Shown here: piece after piece, positions 8,142 through 18,089 of the stretch
How the letters are laid out: each line of letters starts with the position of its first letter
Position numbering within the stretch: the stretch's first letter is position 1
From: Candidatus Danuiimicrobium aquiferis
GTDB lineage: Bacteria; Omnitrophota; Omnitrophia; Omnitrophales; Danuiimicrobiaceae
DNA: 61,265 nt
Assembly (NCBI GenBank): GCA_001804285.1
Contig: MHFR01000032.1
Location: 1-61,265 of the forward strand
Reading direction: 5' to 3'
Notes under the pieces: generated by a model
What the model was told of the DNA's origin: nothing
Databases searched by the model: none
Seen by the model: only the letters and a program-made list of their open reading frames with translations
Translations under genes and position numbers: made by a program

Positions 8142-8944
8142 TCAGATATCCCTCGTCTGTCATCTTCTATATTGGGAGGAAGACCAAAAACACGAATTGC
8201 GTTCTGCGCCGTTGTATTGGCGAATGCTTCAAGCGGCATTTGTTTCAATTCCGAAATACATTGCGCCGTCTTCAGTAAAAATGCAGGTTCATTCCGTTTA
8301 CCGCGAAACCCTTCCGGAGGAAGATACGGTGCGTCGGTTTCAATTAAAATCCGGTCGTTCGGACACATTTTCGCAATTTCCCTTAACTCATCATTTTTCT
8401 TATACGTGACCGGCCCGGAAAACGAAATATAAAGTCCGAGACGCAGCATTTCCTCGGCATGCGAACGTGTCCCCGAAAAACAATGACAAACCCCTTTCAC
8501 CGGTTGCTCGCAATTTTCCTTAAGGATTGCGATCATTTCGGGATATGCATCGCGAATATGTAAAACAATCGGTAAATTCTTTTTCTTGGCAAGCTCCAAG
8601 AACCGGACCACGACCTCTTTTTGAATTTGCTGGGACGAAAGATTGCGGTAATAATCGAGCCCGATTTCTCCGATCGCTACGACTTTCGGATGTTCGGCCA
8701 TCCGTTCGATTTCTGCAAAAGAAGCTTCCGAGAATTCTTTTGCATCATGCGGATGAATCCCGACGGCCGCGAAAGCATTTTCATATCGTTCGGCCATTTC
8801 AACCGCTTTCCGTGACGCAGCCAAATCCGACCCGACATTAATCAATATTTTCACACCAGCCGTATTGGCACGAAAAATGATTTGATCAATATCTTTTTCA
8901 AAGTCGGGGAACTGAAGATGTGTATGGGTATCAATTAAAAGCAT
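8138..8944 (-). CDS. tatD: TatD-family metal-dependent hydrolase (DNase)
   Basis: I choose the ATG at 8944, three codons inside a GTG-initiated frame, because family members begin with M-L-L-I-D-T-H-T-H-L. The protein is then 268 residues. Metal ligands are visible in D-T-H-T-H, G-E-I-G-L-D-Y, L-H-I-R-D-A, H-C-F-S-G and I-E-T-D-A-P-Y-L. TatD proteins are TIM-barrel nucleases of the amidohydrolase superfamily, with 3'-exonuclease and D-aminoacyl-tRNA deacylase activities reported for members. The metG-tatD order is common in bacteria. Confidence 0.93.
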   Translation of the reverse strand: MLLIDTHTHLQFPDFEKDIDQIIFRANTAGVKILINVGSDLAASRKAVEMAERYENAFAAVGIHPHDAKEFSEASFAEIERMAEHPKVVAIGEIGLDYYRNLSSQQIQKEVVVRFLELAKKKNLPIVLHIRDAYPEMIAILKENCEQPVKGVCHCFSGTRSHAEEMLRLGLYISFSGPVTYKKNDELREIAKMCPNDRILIETDAPYLPPEGFRGKRNEPAFLLKTAQCISELKQMPLEAFANTTAQNAIRVFGLPPNIEDDRRGISE

Positions 8945-8964
8945 ATTTACCACATAATAAAATT

Positions 8965-8993
8965 GTAGGGGCGGGTTTTAAACCCGCCCCTAC
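8965..8993. repeat. Short REP palindrome between metG and tatD
   Basis: A 29-nt palindrome, GTAGGGGCGGGTTT...AAACCCGCCCCTAC. Its arms (GTAGGGGC) are shared with longer repeats inside the RAYT transposase gene (12340-12431) and the giant gene (50649-50716). In the metG-tatD gap it can form a strong hairpin, but no T-run follows on the minus strand. Confidence 0.85.
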
Positions 8994-9018
8994 GATGCAT
9001 TCGTCTTTTTAACAAAAC

Positions 9019-10557
9019 CTACTTCATCTCTTCAAGCCGCGGGAAAAGCGCATCACCGCGCTCAACGGGTGTTCCGGCTTTTAAAAATAAAGCTCCGAAA
9101 TCATCCTCGTTTTCGATCGTCCAATCTGTTTTCAATTTAAACCGTTCCAAAATTTGCTGGGCCGTATGAGGCAAAAACGGAAGCAATAAAACCGCAGTAT
9201 GCGCAAGCCACTCTCCCAACATCACAAGAAATCGCGCAAGTTCCTCTCTCTTTGCGGGATCCTTCGCCAACACCCACGGTTTATTATATTCGATTGCACC
9301 ATTTAATCGTGTAATCGCCGCCCAAATATATGATACTGCACTTCTTGGGTCGTAATCCAACATTGCACTTTCCACATTATGATATAAATTCACCAAATTA
9401 GGTTTTTCAGACGACAAGAGTGCATCTCCGGCGCAAGCAGGAATTTTCCCTTCAAAATACTTTCCAAGCATCGACGCAAGCCGGAACCATAGATTGCCGA
9501 GATCGTTTGCAAGATCACTGGTGTAACGCTCGGCAAGCAAATCTTCCGAAAATGCGCCATCAAGGCCAAGAGTTACTTCCCGCAACAGAAAATACCGGAA
9601 CGCATCGATTCCGTATTTCTTCACCAACTCCACCGGATCAACTGTGTTTCCGCGCGACTTGGACACTTTCGCCCCGCCCATCGTCCACCAGCCGTGCGCC
9701 AACACCATTTTCGGCATTTCAACGCCCATCGCCTTTAACATAATGGGCCAATAAACAGCATGCTGACGGAGAATATCTTTTCCAATCATATGCGCATCCA
9801 CCGGCCAATACCGGTTGAACTTTTTGTCGTCAATCGTGTAACCGATTGCACTGACATAATTTATGAGGGCATCAAACCAAACATAAATCACATGATCTTT
9901 TGAATTCGGGTAATCGATTCCCCAGCCGAGCCGAGTTCGCGGCCGCGTAATGCAAAGGTCTTCAAGCGGCTCCTTCAGGAATCCCAAAATTTCATTTCTT
10001 CGAATTTCGGGGCGGACAAAACCGGGATGGTTTTCGATGTAGTCCATTAACCATGTTTGATATTTTGCCATTTTGAAAAAATAATTTTCTTCCTCAAGCT
10101 CCTGAACCTCCCTGTGACAATCCGGACATTTCCCGTCCACAAGCTGCAGTTTCGTCCAAAACGATTCACAAGGAACGCAATACCAGCCTTTATATTTGCT
10201 CGTATAAATATCGCCTTTCGCTTCTAAATCCCGTAAAATGTTTTGAACGGTTCGTTGATGATTTTCATCCGTCGTCCGGATAAAATAATCATATTCGATT
10301 CCGAGCAATTTCCATAAATCTTTAAATCTCGGAACGATTCCGTCTACATAGGTTTTCGGATCTTTGCCCTGTTCGCGCGCGGCTTTCTCAACTTTCGCGC
10401 CGTGCTCATCCGTTCCCGTCAAATAAAATGTTTCTTCCCCCATGAATCGATGGAAGCGCGCAAACGTATCGCAAAGGACGGTTGTATAGGCATGCCCGAT
10501 ATGCGGACTCGCATTCACATAATAGATCGGAGTCGTAATGTAATATGGTTTTTTCAT
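9019..10557 (-). CDS. metG: Methionyl-tRNA synthetase
   Basis: A 512-residue class I synthetase. The HIGH-type motif S-P-H-I-G-H-A-Y is near residue 20, and the KMSKS-type motif K-V-S-K-S-R-G-N near 297. A zinc knuckle has two C-x-x-C pairs (C-V-P-C and C-P-D-C) around residues 127-145. The short C-terminus shows that the EMAP-like tRNA-binding domain found in some MetRS is absent. The start overlaps the holB stop by 4 nt. Confidence 0.96.
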   Translation of the reverse strand: MKKPYYITTPIYYVNASPHIGHAYTTVLCDTFARFHRFMGEETFYLTGTDEHGAKVEKAAREQGKDPKTYVDGIVPRFKDLWKLLGIEYDYFIRTTDENHQRTVQNILRDLEAKGDIYTSKYKGWYCVPCESFWTKLQLVDGKCPDCHREVQELEEENYFFKMAKYQTWLMDYIENHPGFVRPEIRRNEILGFLKEPLEDLCITRPRTRLGWGIDYPNSKDHVIYVWFDALINYVSAIGYTIDDKKFNRYWPVDAHMIGKDILRQHAVYWPIMLKAMGVEMPKMVLAHGWWTMGGAKVSKSRGNTVDPVELVKKYGIDAFRYFLLREVTLGLDGAFSEDLLAERYTSDLANDLGNLWFRLASMLGKYFEGKIPACAGDALLSSEKPNLVNLYHNVESAMLDYDPRSAVSYIWAAITRLNGAIEYNKPWVLAKDPAKREELARFLVMLGEWLAHTAVLLLPFLPHTAQQILERFKLKTDWTIENEDDFGALFLKAGTPVERGDALFPRLEEMK

Positions 10558-11522
10558 GTTTTCAGGAACCTTTCCAACACCACTTGAGTCTGCGTTAACG
10601 TCAATTTAACATTGCCGTTTTCATCAATCGATTTTCTCAACATCGTTAAATTTTCAAATAGTTCAAACAGTGAGTCGAAATCTTTTTGACTGACAAGCTG
10701 TTCGAACGGATACAACTGCTCGGCATAAATTAATATACTTCGCCCGCCGGAGGCATGCGTGACAAGGAGATCGCGCGACCATTCAATTAAAAAATCATAA
10801 ACCTCAAGTGCCTGATCCCGTTTCGATGAGGTGAATTGATCCAGAAAAGAAATCGGATCGCGGCTAAGATGGCTAACCCATTGTTTCCTTTCTTCAAACC
10901 ATTCTTGGTCATGCGCTTTTCGCGCATATTTCAAATTCCCTCTCGAAATTCTCGCCAAATAATCCGCTTCGCTCGGGGCGATTCCCTCATCTATGAGAAT
11001 TTGCGAAAGTTCTTCGTCTTTAAATGGAAGAACTTTCACTTCCACCGCTCTGGAAATAATCGTATCAAAAAGATTTCGCGCATGGGGAACAAGTAAAATA
11101 ATCACGTTGCCCGGCGGCGGCTCTTCCAAACTCTTCAGAAGTGCATTTTGAGCGTCCGGCGTGAGAAGTTCAGCTTGGTTAAAAATAAACACTTTCGTTT
11201 TCCCTTCAACCGGCTTCAGCCCAAGCTGATGAATAAACTCGCGTATCTGCCCGATTTTGAGCGAATTGATTTCTTCGTCCAAACCATACCATGTCACATC
11301 AGAGAAATTGCCGTCATCAATCCTTCTGCAAATATCGCAGGTGCATTCCAAATCGAAACTTTGATTCTCACAATTAAGCGCCTTCGCAAAAGCGCGGGCA
11401 AGCGCCTTCTTCTTTTCTTCTTCTTCCCCTGTGAAAAGATACGTGGTGGCGCATTTTGATTTCCTGATCTGCTCAGTGAGCCGCCCGTAAATTTCCCGAT
11501 CAATTAAATCACGCGATAGCAC
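10554..11522 (-). CDS. holB: DNA polymerase III subunit delta prime
   Basis: A 322-residue clamp-loader AAA+ protein. The P-loop is degenerate (F-T-G-E-E-E-E-K-K-K in place of G-x-x-G-x-G-K-T/S), as expected for delta prime, which does not hydrolyse ATP. A four-cysteine zinc module (C-E-N...C-T-C-D-I-C) follows, then K-V-F-I-F-N-Q-A-E-L-L-T and N-A-L-L-K-S-L-E-E-P-P, the sensor-1 region. It works with DnaX and HolA to load the sliding clamp. The start overlaps tmk by 14 nt and the stop overlaps metG by 4 nt; tmk-holB-metG-tatD is a well-known gene order. Confidence 0.92.
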   Translation of the reverse strand: MLSRDLIDREIYGRLTEQIRKSKCATTYLFTGEEEEKKKALARAFAKALNCENQSFDLECTCDICRRIDDGNFSDVTWYGLDEEINSLKIGQIREFIHQLGLKPVEGKTKVFIFNQAELLTPDAQNALLKSLEEPPPGNVIILLVPHARNLFDTIISRAVEVKVLPFKDEELSQILIDEGIAPSEADYLARISRGNLKYARKAHDQEWFEERKQWVSHLSRDPISFLDQFTSSKRDQALEVYDFLIEWSRDLLVTHASGGRSILIYAEQLYPFEQLVSQKDFDSLFELFENLTMLRKSIDENGNVKLTLTQTQVVLERFLKT

Positions 11523-12123
11523 GGTCTAATCCTTCCTCGATTTTTTTTCTCACCTTGTCAAACGGTGCTTCGGTCGCAATCACCATAAAACGCTTCCTGT
11601 TTTTTCGCGCTAATGCAAGATATCCGCGCCGGATTTTTTCATGAAACGCAACGGATTTCTGTTCCATCCTGTCTGTCCGGCCGGCTCGCCTCAAGCCTTC
11701 TTCAACGCTCACATCCAATAGAAATGTCAATTGGGGGACAAGATTCCCGCGCGCCTCGGGAACAATTTTCTGAATCCGTTTCGGCGAGATCCCGCCGGCA
11801 AACCCTTGATACACAACAGTTGAATCTTCAAAGCGGTCACTAATCACCACCATCCCTTTTTGAAGCGCCGGCATAATCATTTCTTTCACAAATTGAGCCC
11901 GTGCGGCAAGATAAAGGAAAAGCTCCGTCTCCATCGCCATTTCCTGATTTTTGCTATCAAGCAAAATCGCGCGGATCGCTTCGCTGATCTGCGTGCTACC
12001 GGGATCGCGCACTACTAGAACCTTTTTCTTTTTTTTCCGGAGATAATCGGCAGCGCATGCAATGTGCGTACTTTTCCCGCTTCCTTCCCCTCCTTCAAAG
12101 GTAATGAATATTCCTTTTTTCAT
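11509..12123 (-). CDS. tmk: Thymidylate kinase
   Basis: I place the start at 12123 (204 residues, M-K-K-G-I-F-I-T-F-E-G). The P-loop G-G-E-G-S-G-K-S-T-H is near residues 12-21, the D-R-F-E-D-S-T motif corresponds to the conserved DRY region, and a basic R-R-A-G-R-T-D-R-M segment marks the lid. It phosphorylates dTMP to dTDP. The ATG overlaps the TGA of the RAYT gene (ATGA). Only a weak GGAT stretch precedes it, so translation may depend on coupling to that gene, which has landed immediately upstream. Confidence 0.95.
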   Translation of the reverse strand: MKKGIFITFEGGEGSGKSTHIACAADYLRKKKKKVLVVRDPGSTQISEAIRAILLDSKNQEMAMETELFLYLAARAQFVKEMIMPALQKGMVVISDRFEDSTVVYQGFAGGISPKRIQKIVPEARGNLVPQLTFLLDVSVEEGLRRAGRTDRMEQKSVAFHEKIRRGYLALARKNRKRFMVIATEAPFDKVRKKIEEGLDRAIA

Positions 12124-12695
12124 ATGTGATCCGGATGTTCGGGATCGGTATCCCATTTTAATGGATTTTGTTGAATATATTCTCTTGTTTCCAGTAATTC
12201 TTTTTCGTTTTGAATCACGCGCTCGTAATAATTCCGTTGCCAGAATTTACCAGGAAATGGTTTCCAACCTGATTTTCGGACCCCATTTATGTACGCATTC
12301 GTTGTCATGGTCTTAAACCATTGAACGATGGTGCCAATGGTAGGGGCAGACCCACGTGTCTGCCCTGAACGGGGATCGTTTACCATTGTACCGGAATCAA
12401 GACCAGGGCGAACACATGGGTTCGCCCCTACGATTGATACGATTCCGTGCACATGATTTGGCATAATCTCAAAAACATCACGTTCTATATGGAATTTTTC
12501 TTGCAACTTCAACCACAATTCTTTAACCATCCCCCCAACATCATTTAGCTCCATCTTCCCATTCATAACTTCTCCAAACAAACATTCCCTATGCTGCGTA
12601 CATACGGTTACAAAATACGATCCCGCCTCAGAATAATCATAATGTTTCAAACGAATCGATTTACGGTTATGTTTCTTAACAATACAGAATGACAA
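12120..12695 (-). CDS. REP-associated tyrosine transposase (RAYT, Y1 family)
   Basis: A 191-residue protein of the IS200/IS605-like Y1 transposase superfamily in its RAYT form. The N-terminus has R-L-K-H-Y-D-Y-S-E-A-G-S-Y-F-V-T-V-C-T-Q, the HUH metal motif is M-P-N-H-V-H-G-I, and the C-terminal catalytic segment has W-Q-R-N-Y-Y-E-R-V-I and R-E-Y-I-Q-Q-N-P-L-K-W. It starts with TTG (no in-frame ATG upstream), 10 nt after cysS, and overlaps tmk by 4 nt, so it is embedded in a housekeeping operon. A GTAGGGGC palindrome lies inside its coding sequence, in a loop rich in G, P and R. RAYTs are single-copy domesticated transposases thought to mobilise or maintain REP palindromes. Confidence 0.92.
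   Translation of the reverse strand: MSFCIVKKHNRKSIRLKHYDYSEAGSYFVTVCTQHRECLFGEVMNGKMELNDVGGMVKELWLKLQEKFHIERDVFEIMPNHVHGIVSIVGANPCVRPGLDSGTMVNDPRSGQTRGSAPTIGTIVQWFKTMTTNAYINGVRKSGWKPFPGKFWQRNYYERVIQNEKELLETREYIQQNPLKWDTDPEHPDHI
12340..12431. repeat. REP palindrome inside the RAYT gene
   Basis: It starts GTAGGGGCAGACCC and ends GGGTTCGCCCCTAC. The same ends and a similar interior occur in the giant gene at 50649-50716, and the ends also at 8965-8993. It encodes the segment G-A-N-P-C-V-R-P ... G-S-A-P-T of the transposase without breaking the frame. Confidence 0.88.
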
Positions 12696-12705
12696 TCAGC
12701 TCAAA

Positions 12706-14199
12706 TCAATCCCACGTTCTTCGTTTTTTCTTTACCGTCGACGGCTCGCCCGGTCGACCGTCTTTAACCAGCCAACCTGTTTCATCATTAATTTGTTTAC
12801 GAATCTGATCAGCCGGACCAAACTCTTTCTTTCTTCGAAATTCAATTATCTTCATCAGCATCTCAATTACTCTTTCAGGAACCGAATTAATAACAGAAAC
12901 ATCCAAGCCAAACAAATCATCTATCAATTTAAAGAAAAAGATAACACCTCGGAGCTGGCTTCCATCAATGGCTATACTTCCGGGAAACCACGAATTAATT
13001 TCCCTTAAAACTTCAAACAAATTCGCCAATGCAACTGAGATATTAAGATCGTCCTGTAAGGCTTCTGCCATTTTTGTTGTATATTCTCTGAGGCCAGAAA
13101 GTTTGGGGTGATTTTCAAAATCTTTTTTACTGGCTACATTGGCTTCTCTCTCTACTCCCAAGGCAGCAACACTTAAACACTTGAAATAGCAATCATCCAA
13201 TTTTTTAATATTTTCCTTAGCTTCTTCAAGCAATTCAAAGGTGAAATTTAATTGCGTTCTATAATGCGTAGATAACAATGCATATTTTATGGCCATCTTG
13301 TCATAAAATTTTCCGGATTTGTCTTTCTTTGCCAGCAAATCGCGAAGCGTAAAGAAATTCCCCTTCGACTTTGACATTTTTTCGCCGTTTACCAATAAAT
13401 GTTTAGCATGAAGCCAGTATTTCACAAACGGTTTCCCGGTCGCCGCTTCGGATTGCGCAATTTCATTTTCATGGTGAGGAAAGATCAGATCCTCGCCGCC
13501 GGCATGAATATCAATGGTTTCTGCCAAATGCTTCATACTCATGCTGGAACATTCCAGATGCCAGCCCGGGCGGCCTTTGCCCCACGGAGAATCCCAGCTG
13601 GGTTCGCCCTCTTTCGTTGCTTTCCACAACACAAAATCCGCGCCCACTTCCTTATCATATTCATCCACATCCACGCGCGCGCCGGTAATGTTCTGCGCCA
13701 AATCCTTTTTGGACAATTTTCCGTAATTTTTAAATTCAGAAATCCGGAAGTAAACAGATCCTTCCTTCACATAAGCGTGGTTATTTCCAATCAGTTTTGC
13801 CACGAGTTGAATCATGCTTTGAATTTCTTTTTCATCAGCCGCGTGCGGCATGACTGTCGGGAGCTTGATATTGAGCGTCTTCAAATCCTCGATAAAGGCG
13901 TCTTCATATTTCTTGGTATATTGGGCCAATGGAATTCCGTCACGGTTCGCGCCCGCAATCGTTTTATCATCCACATCGGTAATATTCATCACGTGATTGA
14001 CTTTAAAATCTTTAATTTCGCGAAAGTGAAATTCTAAAAACCGGTGCAGCAAATCCTCAAATACAAACGTCCTGAAATTTCCGATATGCGCATAATCGTA
14101 AACCGTCGGCCCGCAGGTATACATTAAAATTTCGCCGGCGCGAATCGGCTGAAAATCTTCTTTTTTTCCGGAAAGCGTATTGTGGAATTGAATGTTCAT
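12706..14199 (-). CDS. cysS: Cysteinyl-tRNA synthetase
   Basis: A 497-residue class I synthetase. The start region has Y-T-C-G-P-T-V-Y (zinc-binding cysteine) and A-H-I-G-N-F-R-T (HIGH motif). G-W-H-L-E-C-S-S and H-H-E-N-E-I-A-Q follow with further zinc ligands, and K-M-S-K-S-K-G-N is the KMSKS loop. It charges tRNA-Cys. The ATG overlaps the gltX stop by 4 nt. Length is normal. Confidence 0.96.
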   Translation of the reverse strand: MNIQFHNTLSGKKEDFQPIRAGEILMYTCGPTVYDYAHIGNFRTFVFEDLLHRFLEFHFREIKDFKVNHVMNITDVDDKTIAGANRDGIPLAQYTKKYEDAFIEDLKTLNIKLPTVMPHAADEKEIQSMIQLVAKLIGNNHAYVKEGSVYFRISEFKNYGKLSKKDLAQNITGARVDVDEYDKEVGADFVLWKATKEGEPSWDSPWGKGRPGWHLECSSMSMKHLAETIDIHAGGEDLIFPHHENEIAQSEAATGKPFVKYWLHAKHLLVNGEKMSKSKGNFFTLRDLLAKKDKSGKFYDKMAIKYALLSTHYRTQLNFTFELLEEAKENIKKLDDCYFKCLSVAALGVEREANVASKKDFENHPKLSGLREYTTKMAEALQDDLNISVALANLFEVLREINSWFPGSIAIDGSQLRGVIFFFKLIDDLFGLDVSVINSVPERVIEMLMKIIEFRRKKEFGPADQIRKQINDETGWLVKDGRPGEPSTVKKKRRTWD

Positions 14200-15662
14200 T
14201 TTGTCGTCGTTAAATGCGTGGTATATTCAAACCGGCTGAATAAGGTTTCTTTATCTAATAATTCAAAAACTTTCTTGAGTTCCATGCCGTGCGCTTCCGC
14301 TGTGATTGCCGCACGAATCGGCAAATAAAGTTTTTTCCCTTTTTCGGGCGTTATTTTCTGAACTTCGCTGATAAGCTCATTAAGTAAAGCTTCCCCCTGG
14401 CTTCCTACTTTTTCTAAAACCGATTTTGCCGCTAAAACCACAGGCCGCCCTTCTTTCAGAATATCAAACACTTCATTCCCCGCACCCGCCATGACTTGTT
14501 CCTGGAGCCGTGCCCGGAAATTGACATCATTCAAAAAGGCAAGCACTTTGGGAAGATCGTCAAACCTGTGGATATTTTGTTGAATACCAAGCAGCACCGG
14601 TTTAATCATTTCTTCATTTTTGATATAAAAGTGATTACTTCGCAAAAATTCCAAGGCTCGCGTTAAATAATCTTCCGGAGAAAGATTTTTCAGATGCTCC
14701 ATATTCACCCAGATCAATTTATCTTCCGAAAAAATCGCAGGGTGATGGGTCATGTTCGCAATATCAAACGCCTCAATCAATTCTTTAAATGAAAAAATTT
14801 CCCGGTTGTCTTTCGGAGACCACCCCAAAAGCGCGAGGTAATTACAAAACGCTTCCGGCAGATAACCGCGATCATCCACAAATTCCGGAATCGTTACGGC
14901 ACCAAACCGCTTAGAGAGCGGCTCACCGCCGGGCCCGTGAATGAGCGAAAGATGCGCAAACTGCGGAACTTGATACCCAAACGCTTTAAATAAAAGCACG
15001 TGGCGCGGCGAATTGGAAAGATGGTCGTCTCCCCGGATCACATGCGTAATGCCCATCAAACCGTCATCAATACAAACGGACATATGAAATGTCGGCATAA
15101 ACGCGTCTCCTCCGCGCGGGTCAGGCCTCATAATCACAAAGTCTCCGATTTCCTGCGGATCAAACCGCACTTCTCCGCGAATCAAATCATGGACAATGAT
15201 CGGTTCTGTCTCGTCCACCCGAAAACGAACCGTCGGCTTAATCCCCTGATCGATCCGCCGTTTTTTTTCTTCATTGCTCAATGTCCGGCAACGGCCGTCA
15301 TATTTTGCGGGCTGCTTTAAAGCCAGCGCTTCTTTCCGGCGGGCTTTGAGTTCGTCCTGGGAACAATAACAAAGATAGGTCTTGCCCTGCTTTTCCAATT
15401 TTTCCAGATGCTCCTGATAAATCGAAAGCCGTTCGGATTGATAAAACGGCCCTTCATCCCAATCCATCCCGAGAAGTTTTAAATCCTTCAAAATCGCGTC
15501 CGCATATTCCTTGCGGGAACGCTCGACATCCGTGTCTTCAATCCTTAAAATAAAGGTGCCTTGATTGTGGCGCGCGAACAAATAATTAAATAACGCTGTC
15601 CGGATATTTCCGATATGTAAATAACCCGTCGGGGACGGGGCAAAACGAACTCGAATCGTCAT
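14196..15662 (-). CDS. gltX: Glutamyl-tRNA synthetase
   Basis: A 488-residue class I synthetase. The N-terminus R-F-A-P-S-P-T-G-Y-L-H-I-G-N carries the HIGH motif, and L-S-K-R-F-G-A-V is the KMSKS equivalent. C-Y-C-S-Q corresponds to the start of the zinc-binding insertion. Length and motif order match bacterial GluRS. It overlaps ispDF and cysS by 4 nt each; gltX-cysS with ispDF upstream is a recurrent bacterial gene order. Confidence 0.96.
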   Translation of the reverse strand: MTIRVRFAPSPTGYLHIGNIRTALFNYLFARHNQGTFILRIEDTDVERSRKEYADAILKDLKLLGMDWDEGPFYQSERLSIYQEHLEKLEKQGKTYLCYCSQDELKARRKEALALKQPAKYDGRCRTLSNEEKKRRIDQGIKPTVRFRVDETEPIIVHDLIRGEVRFDPQEIGDFVIMRPDPRGGDAFMPTFHMSVCIDDGLMGITHVIRGDDHLSNSPRHVLLFKAFGYQVPQFAHLSLIHGPGGEPLSKRFGAVTIPEFVDDRGYLPEAFCNYLALLGWSPKDNREIFSFKELIEAFDIANMTHHPAIFSEDKLIWVNMEHLKNLSPEDYLTRALEFLRSNHFYIKNEEMIKPVLLGIQQNIHRFDDLPKVLAFLNDVNFRARLQEQVMAGAGNEVFDILKEGRPVVLAAKSVLEKVGSQGEALLNELISEVQKITPEKGKKLYLPIRAAITAEAHGMELKKVFELLDKETLFSRFEYTTHLTTTK

Positions 15663-16858
15663 TTCAATCCTCCAACCGATTTCATCACAATCAAAGCATG
15701 GCAGGAAACTGCTTCCCCTGCGCCTTCCGGTCCCAATCCTTCCGCCGTTTTTGCCTTGATATTCACTTGTTCCTTATTTAATGAAAGAATTTTCGCCAGA
15801 TAAGTTCCAATTTCTCTCTTCTTTTTGCCCAGCTTCGGTTTTTCCAAAACAATATTCGCATCCACTTGAAAAGGAACATATCCTTTGGATCGGGCGAGCC
15901 GAAGCGCTTCATTCAAAAATTTGATACTCCTCATATTTTTCCATCGTGGATCCCGGTCAGAAAAAAAATCACCGATATCGCCTTCTCCCATCGCGCCCAA
16001 AACACCGTCGGTCATCGCATGTAAAAGCGGATCGCCGTCCGAGTGTCCAACCGGCCCGACTCGCGAAGGAATTTGAATACCCCCCAAATAAAATTTCCGG
16101 TTCGGTGCAAGCCGGTGAAGATCACAACCGAAACCAAATTTTAATTTGCAAGAGCCATCCATGATTTTCCTGATCAATATTAAATCCTGATACGTCGTTA
16201 CTTTAAGATTCGGATCCGGCTGAATATAGGTTTTTATTTTACCACCAATCGCCTCAATCAGCGAAGCATCATCTGTCACCTGAAAAGCGGCCTGTCCAAG
16301 TTTCCGGTAGGCTTCCATCAGCTTATTTTTACAGATCAGTTGCGGGGTTTGTGCCTCGAAGAGCTGCGACCGATCAAGGGTTTTCCGGACAAGCTTTGTC
16401 CCGGCATTCAATTCCTTTATTGTAGGGACCATAGCCGCGCCCAAAACAATTCCGTCCGCGCTTCCGATCTTATTCGCAAGTTTCATGAGCCAACCCGGTT
16501 GAATCATGGGACGCGCCGCATCGTGGATACAAACAAAACGGCTTTTCTTTGAAACACAAACGAGTGCGTTCCACACGGATTCAGTACGAGTTTTTCCGCC
16601 TGTCACAAGGCTTACTTTTTTCCTGATCCGCAAAGGCGAAAGAATCAATTTTTTGAATTGACCGGCTTCACCCTTGGGAATGGCAATCACAATTTCTGAA
16701 ACCTCGGGAAGCTCATTAAAAACAGCCAGGGAATGCGAAATTAAAGGTCTTCCGAGGAGTTCGGAATATATCTTTGAGGTTATATTTTCCTGCTGCCACT
16801 TCAGAAAACGCAAGCTCGCTCCGGCAGCCGGAATGATAACGCTAATCTGCTGCTTCAT
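15659..16858 (-). CDS. ispDF: Bifunctional IspD/IspF isoprenoid synthesis enzyme
   Basis: The most likely start is the ATG at 16858 (399 residues, [13 protein letters not shown]). The N-terminal half is IspD (2-C-methyl-D-erythritol 4-phosphate cytidylyltransferase), with the P-A-A-G nucleotide loop, H-D-A-A-R-P and T-D-D-A-S. The C-terminal 160 residues are IspF, with [20 protein letters not shown] and G-D-I-G-D-F-F. IspF makes the cyclic diphosphate two steps after IspD in the non-mevalonate pathway, so the fusion joins non-consecutive steps, as known in some proteobacteria. It overlaps the PIN-TRAM gene by 17 nt. Confidence 0.94.
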   Translation of the reverse strand: MKQQISVIIPAAGASLRFLKWQQENITSKIYSELLGRPLISHSLAVFNELPEVSEIVIAIPKGEAGQFKKLILSPLRIRKKVSLVTGGKTRTESVWNALVCVSKKSRFVCIHDAARPMIQPGWLMKLANKIGSADGIVLGAAMVPTIKELNAGTKLVRKTLDRSQLFEAQTPQLICKNKLMEAYRKLGQAAFQVTDDASLIEAIGGKIKTYIQPDPNLKVTTYQDLILIRKIMDGSCKLKFGFGCDLHRLAPNRKFYLGGIQIPSRVGPVGHSDGDPLLHAMTDGVLGAMGEGDIGDFFSDRDPRWKNMRSIKFLNEALRLARSKGYVPFQVDANIVLEKPKLGKKKREIGTYLAKILSLNKEQVNIKAKTAEGLGPEGAGEAVSCHALIVMKSVGGLK

Positions 16859-17852
16859 CACTGGTCTTAGCAAAAATCATGCGCCCGGCTTGCGTTTGAA
16901 GGACGCTGGTAACGGTCACGGCAAGATTCTGCCCGATCCGTTTACGGCCGTTATCTACAACCACCATCGTTCCGTCATCCAAATACGCAACACCCTGGTC
17001 ATGTTCCTTACCTTCCTTTAACACTCTGACTTGTAAAATCTCTCCAGGAATCACAATCGGCTTCAGGGCATTCGCGAGTTCATTAATATTAAGGACCTGA
17101 ACGCCCTGAAGTTCAGCCACTTTATTCAAATTGTAATCATTCGTTAGCACTTTCGCGCCCACTTCAATTCCCATCTTCACTAATTTTGCGTCGACCGTAT
17201 TCACTTCTTCATAGTCCGTTTCACTGATTTTAATTTCAATTATCGTATTCGTTTTCATCCGGTTCAAAATATCAAGTCCGCGGCGGCCACGGCTTCGCTT
17301 CATAGAATCTGACGAGTCAGCAATCAGTTGGAGCTCTTTCAGGACAAACCGCGGCAGATAAAGCTTCCCGTTAATAAATCCGGTTTCGCATATATCTGCG
17401 ATACGGCCGTCAATAATGACACTCGTATCAAGGAGAATGATATCTTCTTTAATTCCTTTATTCACCAGTTTGACGAACGGAATCATCATGACAAATTCAT
17501 CCTGCCCGCGCAAAATGGTAATCGCCCCAAGATACGAAAATATCGCCGCCGTCACAATTCCAACTTGGTTGAGGTATGTTTGATCCGGCAAAAGGTAATG
17601 GATCACTCCCATCAGAAGATAATGGACCGCTAAACCGAGGCCGGCGCCCAGAATCACGGAGAGAATATTGCGGACAGTAATTTTCTTAAAATAAAGATCA
17701 ATAAGAATAACTGCAAATCCTGTCAGTGCCCCAAACACCATCCCGAGCCACGGAAACTGGTCTGATAAATCGCTGGAGAAATATTGAAGCGAAAAATAAT
17801 GTCCAATTCCGACAAATGCAAGTAAAATAAGAAAACGAAGTAGAATAATCAT
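16842..17852 (-). CDS. PIN-TRAM domain membrane protein (YacL-like)
   Basis: I choose the start at 17852 (336 residues, M-I-I-L-L-R-F-L), preceded by the strong site AGGTGG. Four membrane helices fill residues 1-110. A PIN nuclease-like domain (about 135-260) follows, with conserved acids in [11 protein letters not shown] and L-T-N-D-Y-N-L. A TRAM RNA-binding domain ends the protein (V-I-P-G-E-I-L-Q-V through V-D-N-G-R-K). This architecture matches B. subtilis YacL, which also sits beside ispD/ispF. The PIN domain suggests RNase activity; its RNA target is unknown. Confidence 0.92.
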   Translation of the reverse strand: MIILLRFLILLAFVGIGHYFSLQYFSSDLSDQFPWLGMVFGALTGFAVILIDLYFKKITVRNILSVILGAGLGLAVHYLLMGVIHYLLPDQTYLNQVGIVTAAIFSYLGAITILRGQDEFVMMIPFVKLVNKGIKEDIILLDTSVIIDGRIADICETGFINGKLYLPRFVLKELQLIADSSDSMKRSRGRRGLDILNRMKTNTIIEIKISETDYEEVNTVDAKLVKMGIEVGAKVLTNDYNLNKVAELQGVQVLNINELANALKPIVIPGEILQVRVLKEGKEHDQGVAYLDDGTMVVVDNGRKRIGQNLAVTVTSVLQTQAGRMIFAKTSDEAAD

Positions 17853-18089
17853 ATAAATCCACCTGCCTTTCTTTATCCAACCGGCAACCGCCACGAACGG
17901 CTAATTTTGCATACGGAAAATCTAAGCTTTCTTGTTGCCACATAGGCATCACCGAAATCATGATTTGATTAATATGATAACAATTAAAAAGCCTTTTTCC
18001 GATCAACCAACCGGTTACCGAAAATAATAATATTGAGTATTAATATTAAATAATAATGAACAACGCCCTGATAAGCCCCTCCAGAAAAT

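Noticed and set aside
13399-14037. Long plus-strand open frame of 212 codons
   Set aside because: Antisense shadow of cysS; composition rich in Phe, His and Arg and no recognisable motif.
17698-18006. Possible 102-residue protein upstream of the PIN-TRAM gene
   Set aside because: Overlaps the start of the PIN-TRAM gene in another frame, has no family features and no ribosome binding site.
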